From positions 1-47,264 of the forward strand of contig JADLFX010000056.1 of NCBI GenBank assembly GCA_020849665.1: DNA of 47,264 nt. Reading direction: 5' to 3'. A program made the translations under genes and the position numbers. Origin of the DNA: Planctomycetota bacterium (lineage in GTDB: Bacteria; Planctomycetota; UBA1135; UBA2386). Positions 26,354 to 36,305 of this stretch are shown here, in pieces. The notes under the pieces were generated by a model. It searched no databases, had not been told where the DNA came from, and was given only the letters and a program-made list of their open reading frames with translations. The first letter of the stretch is position 1, and each line of letters begins with the position of its first letter.

Positions 26354-29054
26354 CGGCGAGGCCGAGGGGGTTGGCCGCGGGGTCGAGGACCAGGCCCTGG
26401 TGCACGATCGGTCCGCCCAGGAGCGCCGGCACCGCGGGCACCGCAACGCGCAGCTCGCCCGCGCCCTTGGCATCCAGGCCGAACGGCGCGAGGAGCTCCG
26501 GCGACGCGCGCAGGAAGCAGCCCGGTGCGCCGATCCCGCCGAGGTCGATGGGCAGCGCCACGCCCCCGAACAGGGAGTCCGAGGCCCCCAGCACCATGGC
26601 CGCGCTCGCCGACGGCCGGCCGCGTGCGAGCCGCAACGCATACGTGTTGCCCATGGCGGGCGCGCCCTGCGCGATGAGCTCGGGCACCGCTCCCCCGCCG
26701 CGCGCCAGGAGCCCGAGCACGAGCCCGCGGCTGGGCAGGACCGTGCCCGCGGTGGCGGTGGCGGTGGGCGCCTGGACGGTGCCCATGAGCGGGTTGAAGA
26801 GCACCGAATCCACCGGGTACTCGGGCGCGTAGCCGCTGGCCGCGGAATCGCTCTTCGCGATGTCGACGCACAGGTTCTCGCCGGCCACGGCCTGCCAGGC
26901 GAAGGGCTGGTCGAAGAGCACGCGCACCGCGAAGGTCCCGGGCACCGCGTTGGTGCCGGAGAGCGTGGGCAGGCTCACCGCCTGCCGGGCCAGGACCCTG
27001 GTCGGCGCGCCCGTGACGTTGTTGGCGAAGGTCGCCGTCATCTGGCCCTGCGCCACGGTGGTCGGGGCCAGGACGATCTCCAGCTCGTTCCAGAACTCGC
27101 GCAGGTGCGGGTCGGGCGGGTTGCCGTTGTCCTGGCGGAACGCGAGCCCGTGCACGGTGAGCGCGCCGGCCAGCTGGGACCCGGCGACGATCTGCTGGTG
27201 ACGCGCCTCGCCCTGGCCGAAGGGGATGTTCGACGCCGAGTTGCCCATGGCCGTGGCGAGGGCGTTCGGCACCACCAGGGCCACCGCGCTGTCGATCCCG
27301 CTGCCCGCACAGCCCGTGCCGAACGCGGCCATGGTCCCGGGCACGAAGGCCGGCTGCTGCTCGCAGGCGGCCAGGGCGAACGGCACCGTCGCGATCTCCA
27401 GGGACACGGCCTGCACCACGAGGTCGACCACGCCGTCCGCGGGCGCGGTGAACACGACCTTCTCGTAGAGATTGCGCGGCGACGTGGAGCTGCCGAGCAC
27501 GGTGCTGCCCAGGCTCACGCTGAGGTCCAGATTGCTCCACGCGCCCGCGGTGAGCACGTGGCGGTGCCAGGCCAGGGCCACCGCGTAGCTCCGGCCCGAT
27601 CGCACACCGAATCGGAACGTCTGGCTGTTGACCTGCGCGGTGAGGCTCGCGCCGGCCAGGAGCCCGTTGCCGCGTGCCAGATCGATGAGGCGATCGTCGC
27701 GCAGATAGCCGAGGCCGTACGCGTTGCGCGTGTTGTACGGCGGGTTTGGGTTGTGGGCCGAGACGTCCTCGGTGGTGACCAGGAGCGCGGCCTTGGTCTC
27801 CAGCGCGCTCGCCTGCGGCCGCACCGAGCGGTACAGCGTGGCGGCGCCCGCCACCTGCGGCGAGGCGAACGACGTCCCCCAGAGCACATAGTCGCGGCCC
27901 GCCGCCTCCCGGTCGCGCAGGGGCATCACGATGCCGATGCCGTTGGCGCACAGGTCGGGATAGCCGCGCAACGTGTCGCCGCTGAGCGGCCCGCGGCTCG
28001 AGAACTCGGTCACGACGCGCGAGTTCGGCGTGACCGCCCCGACCGCGAGACCATTGGCCACCGACTGGCTGGCGGTGGACGAGGCTCCGAAGTTGCCCGC
28101 GGCGCACACCGGGAGGACGTCCCCCGCGAGGGCGAGGGCGTCGAGCGCCTGCTGGCTCGGGTCGGTGGGATCGGGCGAGCCGCTGTAGGAGTTGTTGACG
28201 ACCAGGACGTTGTAGCGGGCGCGCTCGGCGGCGATCCGCTGCCAGCCGCTGATGATCGTGCTGAACGAGGAGTTGCCGTTGGCGGCGTCCGCGATGCCCA
28301 CGCCGAGGAGGGACGCACGTGGTGCGTGCCCGCGGCTCGCGCTCGGCGAGGCGTTCCAGCGCTCGCCCGCGGCCACGCCGCCCACGCCCGTGCCGTGGCC
28401 GTTGGGGTCCTCCGCGGTCCACGCCCCCACCTGCAGGTTGGCCAGCAGCCGCGAGCCGGCGATCCCGCCGCCGGTCCGGTTGTTCACGTCGCCGTCCACG
28501 TAGAACGCGGCGTGCGGTCGGCCGGTGCCGTTCATGTCGGCGTCCATGCCGCTGTCCATCACCGCCAGCGTGGCTCCGGCACCGAGGATCCCCTGAGCGT
28601 GCAGCGGGGCGGCCGCGTGGTTCGCGGTGTCGATCGAGGTGCGGATCTGCGGCACCGCAGGCGCATCGGGATCCAGGCGCAGGACATCCGGATGGCCGCG
28701 CAGGGCCCCGAGCTGCTCGGGCGCGATCTCCACCGCGCAGGCGTCGATCAGCCACCAAAGGCGTGTCACGCACCCGCCCAGCCCCGCCACGAACGTCAGG
28801 AATCCGGCGCGCTCGGTCCGGGCCCTGCGCTCCAGTCCGGCCACCACGGCGTCGACCTCGGGAGCCGGAGCGCGGCGCGCGATCGCGGCGCGGTACTCCG
28901 CGAGGTCGAACGAGCGCCCGCGGAACGTGACCAGCCAGCGCTCGGTGCCCGCGCGAGCGCCCGGCAGGGGCCCAAGGTGGAGGACCGCCTCCTGTGCGGC
29001 CAGCGACGCGAGGATGGACGCGAGGACGAACGCCGGCAGGAAGGGAGCGCGCAT
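26313..29054 (-). CDS. Secreted subtilisin-like serine protease (S8) with planctomycete-type C-terminal module
   Basis: The protein is 913 aa. It has a signal peptide (1-20, ending SLAAQ), then a propeptide-like region (about 35-135). The S8 domain has all catalytic residues: D167 (AVMDSGMDAD), H220 (DPNGHGTGVGG), oxyanion N321 (CAAGNFG) and S395 (WGTSFASPQVAG). A beta-rich region follows, then an internal module starting FGTGCAGSG near residue 550, and finally the shared module of about 119 residues (PIDLGGIGAPGCFL; HQGLVLDPAANPLGLAVSNG). The ATG at MRAPFLPAFVLASIL was chosen for its signal peptide over one 27 codons upstream. It lies 87 bp downstream of the Ser/Thr kinase gene on the same strand. 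Substrate unknown. Confidence 0.92.
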   Translation of the reverse strand: MRAPFLPAFVLASILASLAAQEAVLHLGPLPGARAGTERWLVTFRGRSFDLAEYRAAIARRAPAPEVDAVVAGLERRARTERAGFLTFVAGLGGCVTRLWWLIDACAVEIAPEQLGALRGHPDVLRLDPDAPAVPQIRTSIDTANHAAAPLHAQGILGAGATLAVMDSGMDADMNGTGRPHAAFYVDGDVNNRTGGGIAGSRLLANLQVGAWTAEDPNGHGTGVGGVAAGERWNASPSASRGHAPRASLLGVGIADAANGNSSFSTIISGWQRIAAERARYNVLVVNNSYSGSPDPTDPSQQALDALALAGDVLPVCAAGNFGASSTASQSVANGLAVGAVTPNSRVVTEFSSRGPLSGDTLRGYPDLCANGIGIVMPLRDREAAGRDYVLWGTSFASPQVAGAATLYRSVRPQASALETKAALLVTTEDVSAHNPNPPYNTRNAYGLGYLRDDRLIDLARGNGLLAGASLTAQVNSQTFRFGVRSGRSYAVALAWHRHVLTAGAWSNLDLSVSLGSTVLGSSTSPRNLYEKVVFTAPADGVVDLVVQAVSLEIATVPFALAACEQQPAFVPGTMAAFGTGCAGSGIDSAVALVVPNALATAMGNSASNIPFGQGEARHQQIVAGSQLAGALTVHGLAFRQDNGNPPDPHLREFWNELEIVLAPTTVAQGQMTATFANNVTGAPTRVLARQAVSLPTLSGTNAVPGTFAVRVLFDQPFAWQAVAGENLCVDIAKSDSAASGYAPEYPVDSVLFNPLMGTVQAPTATATAGTVLPSRGLVLGLLARGGGAVPELIAQGAPAMGNTYALRLARGRPSASAAMVLGASDSLFGGVALPIDLGGIGAPGCFLRASPELLAPFGLDAKGAGELRVAVPAVPALLGGPIVHQGLVLDPAANPLGLAVSNGTRGTIGGQR

Positions 29055-29141
29055 CGGGCGGGACCTTGAGAGAGACGCGGAGTCTAACGGGTCCCGGCAG
29101 GCCCGACTCCGCGGTCTACGGCGGAGAGCAAGCACAGCGTC

Positions 29142-32100
29142 TCAACGCGGCAGGAAGCGCCGCAGCTGCGCGGCCGAGCCCGGCACCTGCCCCACGAAGC
29201 GGCCGGCGCTGTGCGCCACGAACTCGATCCCGCCCGGGCTGCCGGCGAACCACTCGCTCATGCGGGTGCACGCAGCCGCCATCGCCACGGCATCGCGCAG
29301 CGGCAGAAGGGCTTCGACCCACGCGCGGCACGCCTCGAGGAGGGACTCCTCACGGCGGGCGTCGTGTCCGTCGCCGCGCGCGGCGGCTCGGCACGCCGCG
29401 ACCGAGCCCAGCGCCGCAGCGCGCGCGACAAGGTCCCCGGCGGTCGTCTCGATCTCGACCAGGAGGCCGTAGGTACGCGCGCGCATCGCCGCGATCATCG
29501 TCGCGTCCGCGCCCTCGCGCCCGGAGGCCTCGAACGCTGCGCCAGCCGCCAGGGCCATCTGCACGACCTCGCGTGCGCGCGCCAGAACCCCCGGCCGCTC
29601 GGCGTGCGCCGCAAGCGGACCCTTCGCGCACTCCACGAGCATGCGCGCCACCTCGAGGCGGCCGTTCCAGTCCTCGTTGCGCGCGAGGTCCAGGTACTCC
29701 TGCGCACGCGCCAGCAGGGCAGCGACCTGGCCGAGCATCGCCTCCGCGCGCGCCAGCTCCGCGAGGAGATTGCGCCGGCGCTGCTGCCAGAGATCTGCGG
29801 AGGGCGACGCGGCACGCAACGCCGCCTGCTCTGCGAGGGCCGACTGCAGCACGTCCCTGGCCAGCGCCGCGTCTCCCGCCAGGCGGTGTGCCTGCCCGAG
29901 GCGGGTCTGCAGCTCGAGCCGCCGCTCGCGGATCGACACCGAGCCGGGTTCCTCCGCGAGCAACGCATCGGCGGTCGCGAGCGCACTCACGAGCGCCGCG
30001 ACCGCCGCCGGCGCGCCCGGCGGCTCGTGCAGCAGGGCGAAGAGGCGCCGCTCCTCGAGCTGCACGCGGCGCGCCATCGCGGCGCCCCCCTGCAGCGCAA
30101 CCAGCTGCGTGACGAGCTCCGCGGCCCGCTCGCGCGCGGCGCGCGCCAGCTGCATGTCGAAGGGCGCACGCTGGCTCCTTGCCTCGAGGTGGGCCTGCGC
30201 GACCGCGACCGCGGCATGCGCCGCGTTGTGGAGCAGCGTGGGATCCCGGCTCGCGAGGGCGAGCGCGGCCCGGTGGTCCTGCTCGGCCTGGGCCGTGCTG
30301 GCCACGCCCTCGGCCATCTGCCAGTTGCGCAGCTGTGCGAGGGCCTTGTTCGAGCGCGTGGTGGCGAGGCCGACGCGGTACGCGAGCACGCGCTGGTGAT
30401 CGCGCGCCAGCCGCTCGTAGGCCGCCTCCGCCGCCGCAAGCATGCCGAGCACCCTGGGGTAGTCGTCACAGCGCGCGAAGAGTCCTGCCAGGTCGCCGGC
30501 GGAGGTCGCGAGGCGCCAGTCGCGGGCGGCGTCGGGCTGGCCGCGTTCCGCCCGCTGCCAGAGGTCGCGCACGCGCAGCAACTCCCGCATGGCCGCGTCA
30601 CGGTGGCCGAGTTCGAGGAGCTGGCGCGCGTGGTCGGTCCCGGCCTGGATCGCGAGCGACAGGCGGCCCGCCTCCGGCGTATCGCCAACCCCCGGCTCTG
30701 CCAGCGCTACGGCGCGCTGCAGCGCGGCCAGCGCCGCGGGGCCCGCCCGCGGCGCCAGCAGCCTCCCCTGGCCACGCAGGATCTCCACCAGAAGCGCCCG
30801 GGGCCCTGGGTCCGCCGGCGCCGCGGCGTGGGCGGCCGACAGGAGCGGTTCGGCCTGCGCGAGCGACTGCTCGGCAGCGAGCGCATCACCGCGCCGCTCG
30901 TGCAGGGCCGCGAGCGCGAGCAGTGCGCGCGCCAACGACTCAGGGGGCAGGCGATCTCCCGGCAGGGTCCCGGCCTGCGCGAGGGCCGCGGACAGGATGT
31001 TCCGCGCGGTCTGGTGCTCGCCGAGGAGGGCTTGCATGCGACCCAGGCGCAGCCGTGCATCGACCACGCGGGGCAGGAGCGCCGCGTCCGGACCCGCGGC
31101 GCTCTCCAGGAAGTGCTCGTAGAACGCGACCGCGCGCGCGAGGAGCCCCCGGCGCACGTCGACGAGGTGCGGCACGTCGACGAGATCGGAGTCACCGACC
31201 TGCACGAGCTCCCCCACCGCCTCGAGCGCGCTGTCGAGGTTGGCCTGGGCACTGCGCGAGCTCGCCGCCGCTTCGCGCCAGAAGAGGAGGCTCGCGCCCA
31301 GGCCGGCGGCGACTGCGAGGAGCACGACCATCGCTGCGGTGGCCTCGAGGCGGTGGCGGACGCAGAGCTTGCGCAGGCGGTACCACGCGCCCGGCGGACC
31401 GGCGCTGACCGGCTCGCTGGCGATGTGGCGGCGCACGTCTGCGGCCACTTCGGCCGGGGTGCCGTAGCGGCGGTTGCGGTCCTTCTCCAGGGCCTTGATC
31501 GTGATCCAGTCGAGGTCGCCGCGCAGGAGGCGCCGCAGGGCAGACACCTCCAGGTTCCGACGCTCGGCGATCGGCGCCGCAGCGGCACCGAGCGCGGTGA
31601 TCCTCGTGCTCGGCGTGGGCGGATCGAGCGTGCCCACGACCCTGGCCACATCGCCGCCGCGGAACTCCTCGCGTCCGATGGGCAGCGTGCCGGTGAGCAG
31701 CTCGTAGAGGATCACCCCCAGGCTGTACACGTCGGTGCGCGTGTCGACGTCTGTCTCGTGCGCCGCCTGCTCCGGGCTCATGTACTCAGGCGTGCCGAGC
31801 ATCGCTCCCGGCAGCGTGAAGCGCGTCGCTCCGCCGCCCAGGGCGGCGGCCATCGACTTGGCGACTCCGAAGTCGATCACGACCGGGCAGGGCAGCGCGT
31901 CGCGCTCGACCACCAACACGTTCGATGGCTTGAGGTCGCGGTGCACGATCCCCTTGTGGTGTGCGTGCTGCACCGCATCGCAGACACGCGCGAAGAGCTC
32001 GAGCCGCGCGCGCGGGCCAAGCCGGTGCTCGTCGCAGTAGCGCTGCAACGGCAGCCCCGGCACGTACTCCATCACCAGGTACGGCCGGCCGGCGGGCGTT

Positions 32101-32531
32101 GCCCCGGCGTCGAGGACCTTGGCGATGCCCGGATGGGCCAGCAGGGCCAACGCCTGCCGCTCGAGCGCGAAGCGGGCCAGGATCTCCCGCGAGTCCATGC
32201 CGGCGCGCAGCACCTTCACGGCGACCTGGCGCCGGACCGGTTCGTGCTGCTCGCACAGGAACACGGCGCCCATGCCGCCCGTGCCGAGCCGCTGCAACAC
32301 GCGATAGGGACCGATGCTCTCGGGCTGCTCCGGGGTCTGCAGCAGCCCGGAGCGCAGCAGCGAGTCCACGTGCTCTCGCACGCGTGGGGCCAGCGCGGCC
32401 GCGCCGTCCAGTTCCCGCTCCAACGCCGCCTCGCCGCCCTGCTCGTAGGCGACGACGCAGCGCACGACGAGGTCGTAGAGCTCGGGCGAGGGCTCGGGCG
32501 AGGCGGCCATGGCGAGGTTGCGGAGCGGCAT
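29142..32531 (-). CDS. Transmembrane Ser/Thr protein kinase with long TPR-like extracytoplasmic region
   Basis: The protein is 1,129 aa. The kinase domain (about 75-345) is complete: GTGGMGAVFL loop, K106 (VAVKVL), HRDLKPSN with D199, D220-FG and GTPEYMSPEQA. One membrane segment (about 396-418) follows. About 700 C-terminal residues are Ala/Arg/Leu-rich helical pairs (ALLALAALHERRGDALAAEQ-type), consistent with degenerate TPRs. This is the common planctomycete STPK architecture. The upstream ATG was chosen over MAASPEP because GGGAG lies 8 nt before it. It lies between two secreted-protein genes, near an ECF sigma factor. Possible sigma phosphorylation is inferred only. Confidence 0.93.
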   Translation of the reverse strand: MPLRNLAMAASPEPSPELYDLVVRCVVAYEQGGEAALERELDGAAALAPRVREHVDSLLRSGLLQTPEQPESIGPYRVLQRLGTGGMGAVFLCEQHEPVRRQVAVKVLRAGMDSREILARFALERQALALLAHPGIAKVLDAGATPAGRPYLVMEYVPGLPLQRYCDEHRLGPRARLELFARVCDAVQHAHHKGIVHRDLKPSNVLVVERDALPCPVVIDFGVAKSMAAALGGGATRFTLPGAMLGTPEYMSPEQAAHETDVDTRTDVYSLGVILYELLTGTLPIGREEFRGGDVARVVGTLDPPTPSTRITALGAAAAPIAERRNLEVSALRRLLRGDLDWITIKALEKDRNRRYGTPAEVAADVRRHIASEPVSAGPPGAWYRLRKLCVRHRLEATAAMVVLLAVAAGLGASLLFWREAAASSRSAQANLDSALEAVGELVQVGDSDLVDVPHLVDVRRGLLARAVAFYEHFLESAAGPDAALLPRVVDARLRLGRMQALLGEHQTARNILSAALAQAGTLPGDRLPPESLARALLALAALHERRGDALAAEQSLAQAEPLLSAAHAAAPADPGPRALLVEILRGQGRLLAPRAGPAALAALQRAVALAEPGVGDTPEAGRLSLAIQAGTDHARQLLELGHRDAAMRELLRVRDLWQRAERGQPDAARDWRLATSAGDLAGLFARCDDYPRVLGMLAAAEAAYERLARDHQRVLAYRVGLATTRSNKALAQLRNWQMAEGVASTAQAEQDHRAALALASRDPTLLHNAAHAAVAVAQAHLEARSQRAPFDMQLARAARERAAELVTQLVALQGGAAMARRVQLEERRLFALLHEPPGAPAAVAALVSALATADALLAEEPGSVSIRERRLELQTRLGQAHRLAGDAALARDVLQSALAEQAALRAASPSADLWQQRRRNLLAELARAEAMLGQVAALLARAQEYLDLARNEDWNGRLEVARMLVECAKGPLAAHAERPGVLARAREVVQMALAAGAAFEASGREGADATMIAAMRARTYGLLVEIETTAGDLVARAAALGSVAACRAAARGDGHDARREESLLEACRAWVEALLPLRDAVAMAAACTRMSEWFAGSPGGIEFVAHSAGRFVGQVPGSAAQLRRFLPR

Positions 32532-32636
32532 GCTAGCGACTCCCGGCCAGCCTCACGGCGCGCAGACCGTGCCCGGGACTGCCGGGGCTGGAACGTCCGC
32601 GGCGCGCGCCGACGCCCTCCGGTCGGTGCCGTCGGC

Positions 32637-33998
32637 TCAGCCGCCGCCGACGCGCACCCGCAGGGGGTTGCTGGCGGTGAGACCGAAGGCGTTCGCGCCC
32701 GGGTCCGGAACCAGCGCCTGCTGATGCACCTCGGCGCCATAGAGCCCGGACAGGTTGGGGATCGGCAGTCTCGACGTCGCCACGCCGGCCGTCGCCGTCG
32801 CCGCCTGCGTCAGTTCGACGCTGCAGTGGACCAGGCACCCTCCCGCGCCGATCAGGCCGAGGTCGAAGGGCAGCGGCAGGGCACCGTAGGTGGAGCGCGA
32901 GAACCCGGTCAGCAAGAAGACGCCGCCGGGGGTAGCCGGCACGTTCCGCACCTCGACGTCGAAGTTGCCGGCGATGGCGGGCGGAGTCAGCGGGCGCAGG
33001 ACCGGGGTGCCGGCCGTGCCCGGACAGCCGATGCCGAAGGTCGTGACCGCCGAGTCGAGGGCGGAGTAGTGGATCACCTCGACCTCGGCGAAGGCCAGGG
33101 GGCTTTGGAAGGAGTTGCGGAAGAGGCGCACGCGGTCGATCTGTGGCGCCGGAGATCCCGTCAGGGGTATCACGACGGGCCCAGGCCCCGTCGGGTTGCT
33201 CACCAGGTGCGTGGCCACCGTCGTCGTCCCATCGAAGGCACGCACGTAGAACGTGTACAGGCTCTGGAAGTTCGAGGGCCAGACGCGGACCTCGTTGTAG
33301 CGCTTGCGCGGCAGCTGGACCTCCCACCAGTCGCCGCCGCCGGCCCCGTTGACGCTGGTCAACACGCAGGAGTTGTTGGCCATGTTGCAGTCCGTGTTCC
33401 CGTCGATGGCGTTGGCGGCGCCGTAGTTGGTCCCGCCCGGGAAGTGCGCCGCCGTGCCGTAGACCGCCCAGTTGACGGGCGTGATCTGCGCGATCTGGAG
33501 CACCTCGACCTCGCCGAGGGAGATGACGCCCGAGGCGACGCCGGGCCGGCTGAGACGCACCGTGTCGCAGGTGATCCCGCCTGGCGGCATCAAGAGCCGC
33601 ACCGCCACGCCCCGGCGAGGATACGCGCCGCCCGTGCAGACGGTCTGGCTCCACAGCAGGGTGCTGCCGGTCTTGAGTTCGACGAGCAGGTCGCGGCAGC
33701 TGGCGTTGTCGGTGTCCGAACGGGTGTAGAGGACCACCTCGTGCACCAGCCGTGGCCCGGCCAGCACCACCTGCCACCAGGGTGCGGCCATCGACGCCGT
33801 GATGTTCGCCGAGTTGTCGGCCCAGACGCCGCTTCGGTTGCCGTCGATGAGCCTGCTGGCGACGCCGGTCGGGTACGTGGGGTGGTCCGCGCTCTGGGTG
33901 GCGGCACCGGTGCGAGCGTGATTGACGTTCTGACCGGTCTGGGCGGCTGCGGCGCAGGCGAGAAGCATGGGAACGAGGGCGAGGGTCGTGGTCTTCAT
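32637..33998 (-). CDS. Secreted protein with two discoidin-like domains and planctomycete-type C-terminal module
   Basis: The protein is 453 aa. It has a signal peptide (1-19, LALVPMLLACAAAAQ). Two tandem F5/8 type C (galactose-binding-like) domains follow: about 20-165 (NVNHARTGAATQSADHP, DGNRSGVWADNSA, PWWQVVLAGPRLVHEVVLYT) and about 170-315 (AANAIDGNTDCNMANNS, DWWEVQLPRKRYNEVRVWP). Such domains bind carbohydrate or surfaces. The final 133 residues are the shared module (FGIGCPGTAG; LPFDLGLIGAGGCLV; VHQQALVPDPGANAFGLTASN). The ATG is fixed by the signal peptide. It is upstream of the kinase on the same strand (105-bp gap) and divergent from the ECF sigma gene (233 bp; no motif recognised there). 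Confidence 0.87.
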   Translation of the reverse strand: MKTTTLALVPMLLACAAAAQTGQNVNHARTGAATQSADHPTYPTGVASRLIDGNRSGVWADNSANITASMAAPWWQVVLAGPRLVHEVVLYTRSDTDNASCRDLLVELKTGSTLLWSQTVCTGGAYPRRGVAVRLLMPPGGITCDTVRLSRPGVASGVISLGEVEVLQIAQITPVNWAVYGTAAHFPGGTNYGAANAIDGNTDCNMANNSCVLTSVNGAGGGDWWEVQLPRKRYNEVRVWPSNFQSLYTFYVRAFDGTTTVATHLVSNPTGPGPVVIPLTGSPAPQIDRVRLFRNSFQSPLAFAEVEVIHYSALDSAVTTFGIGCPGTAGTPVLRPLTPPAIAGNFDVEVRNVPATPGGVFLLTGFSRSTYGALPLPFDLGLIGAGGCLVHCSVELTQAATATAGVATSRLPIPNLSGLYGAEVHQQALVPDPGANAFGLTASNPLRVRVGGG

Positions 33999-34231
33999 GG
34001 ACGGCGTGGGTCGATGGACGGGGAATCGAGAACGGAGGGCACGAGGTCCCCCGGGGGTGAAGCGAGACGTGCCACGCAGTGCTGCCGGGAACCTCGGGGA
34101 ACCCCTGCCGAGCGCCGTGCCAAGGAAGCCACGGCGTGCCGGCGCGCCTGGATCCGGCCCGCCGCCACCACGCCGGACCTTCCGGCAGCGAATGCCCGAT
34201 CGCGCTCGCTCTACGATGCAACCGGCAGCCC

Positions 34232-34813
34232 ATGGCCTCCCACACCCCACCTCCTCCCGCCGACGAAGGCCGGCTTGCACTCGACCGCCTGCTCGAGTCG
34301 CAGCTGCCCGCACTGCTCGTGTTCCTGCGCCACCGCACGGGCAACGCGCTGGCGGCGCGCGAGACCGTCGAGGATCTCGCCCAGTCGGTGTGCCGCGAGA
34401 TCCTGCAGGACATGCCGAAGCTGCGTTTCGAGAGCGAGGACAAGTTCCGCGCCTACCTGTTCCTGCAGGCCGTGCGCAAGGTCGTGGATCGCGCGCGCTT
34501 CCACAGGATGGAGTGCCGCGATCAGCGGCGCGAACGATGCCTGCCGGACACCCGGAGCGCCGCGGAGCAGGGGATCTACTCGCACCTCGTGACGGGCACC
34601 CAGGTCGCGTCGGCGCGCGAGCACCTGGCCCGCGTCGAAGCCTGCCTCCAGTCGCTGCCTGACGCGCAACGCGAGGCGGTCCTGTTGTCGCGCGTCGCCG
34701 GTCTCTCGTATGCCGAGATCGCTGCACAGAAGGGCGTGGCCGAATCGACGATCCGCGCCCTGGCCGCGCGGGGCCTGGCACGGATCAGCCTGGACCTGGA
34801 GCGGCGGGAGTAG
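34232..34813 (+). CDS. ECF-type RNA polymerase sigma factor
   Basis: The protein is 193 aa. Region 2 (about 25-95) includes TVEDLAQSVCREIL and KFRAYLFLQAVRKVVDRARFH. Region 4 (about 130-190) includes LQSLPDAQREAVLLSRVAGL, SYAEIAAQKGVAESTIRALA and ARGLARISLDLE, a clear sigma-70 region 4 helix-turn-helix. There is no adjacent anti-sigma gene. The ATG at MASHTPPPP was chosen because region 2 starts soon after; the frame stays open upstream but is arginine/proline-rich. The divergent arrangement with the discoidin-protein and Ser/Thr kinase genes suggests control by kinase phosphorylation rather than an anti-sigma factor, as proposed for some planctomycete ECF groups. Confidence 0.9.
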   Translation: MASHTPPPPADEGRLALDRLLESQLPALLVFLRHRTGNALAARETVEDLAQSVCREILQDMPKLRFESEDKFRAYLFLQAVRKVVDRARFHRMECRDQRRERCLPDTRSAAEQGIYSHLVTGTQVASAREHLARVEACLQSLPDAQREAVLLSRVAGLSYAEIAAQKGVAESTIRALAARGLARISLDLERRE

Positions 34814-34945
34814 CGCTCGCACGGATGTTGCGGCGCCCGGCTGCGCGGGTGCTGCCGGGACTCTGCCGCCGGGGTATGTTCGCGCGCTCCGGACCCTCCC
34901 CTGGCGTGCGGCATCGGCCCACGGCAGCTCTCCTCCCTCCCGCCC

Positions 34946-36211
<1,266 letters not shown>

Positions 36212-36305
36212 GCGCCAGGGCCCCCGGCTTGCCCTGCCGTCCGGGCCGGACCATGAGGGCGCCGGCCGGTGCACCGCGCGATCGGCCAGGGACCGAGGAA
36301 CCGAC

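Noticed and set aside
29211..34592. Plus-strand open frame of 1,793 codons opposite the Ser/Thr kinase and discoidin-protein genes
   Set aside because: Antisense to well-supported genes with intact domains; the product has no recognisable motif and extreme Arg/Ala/Gly bias.
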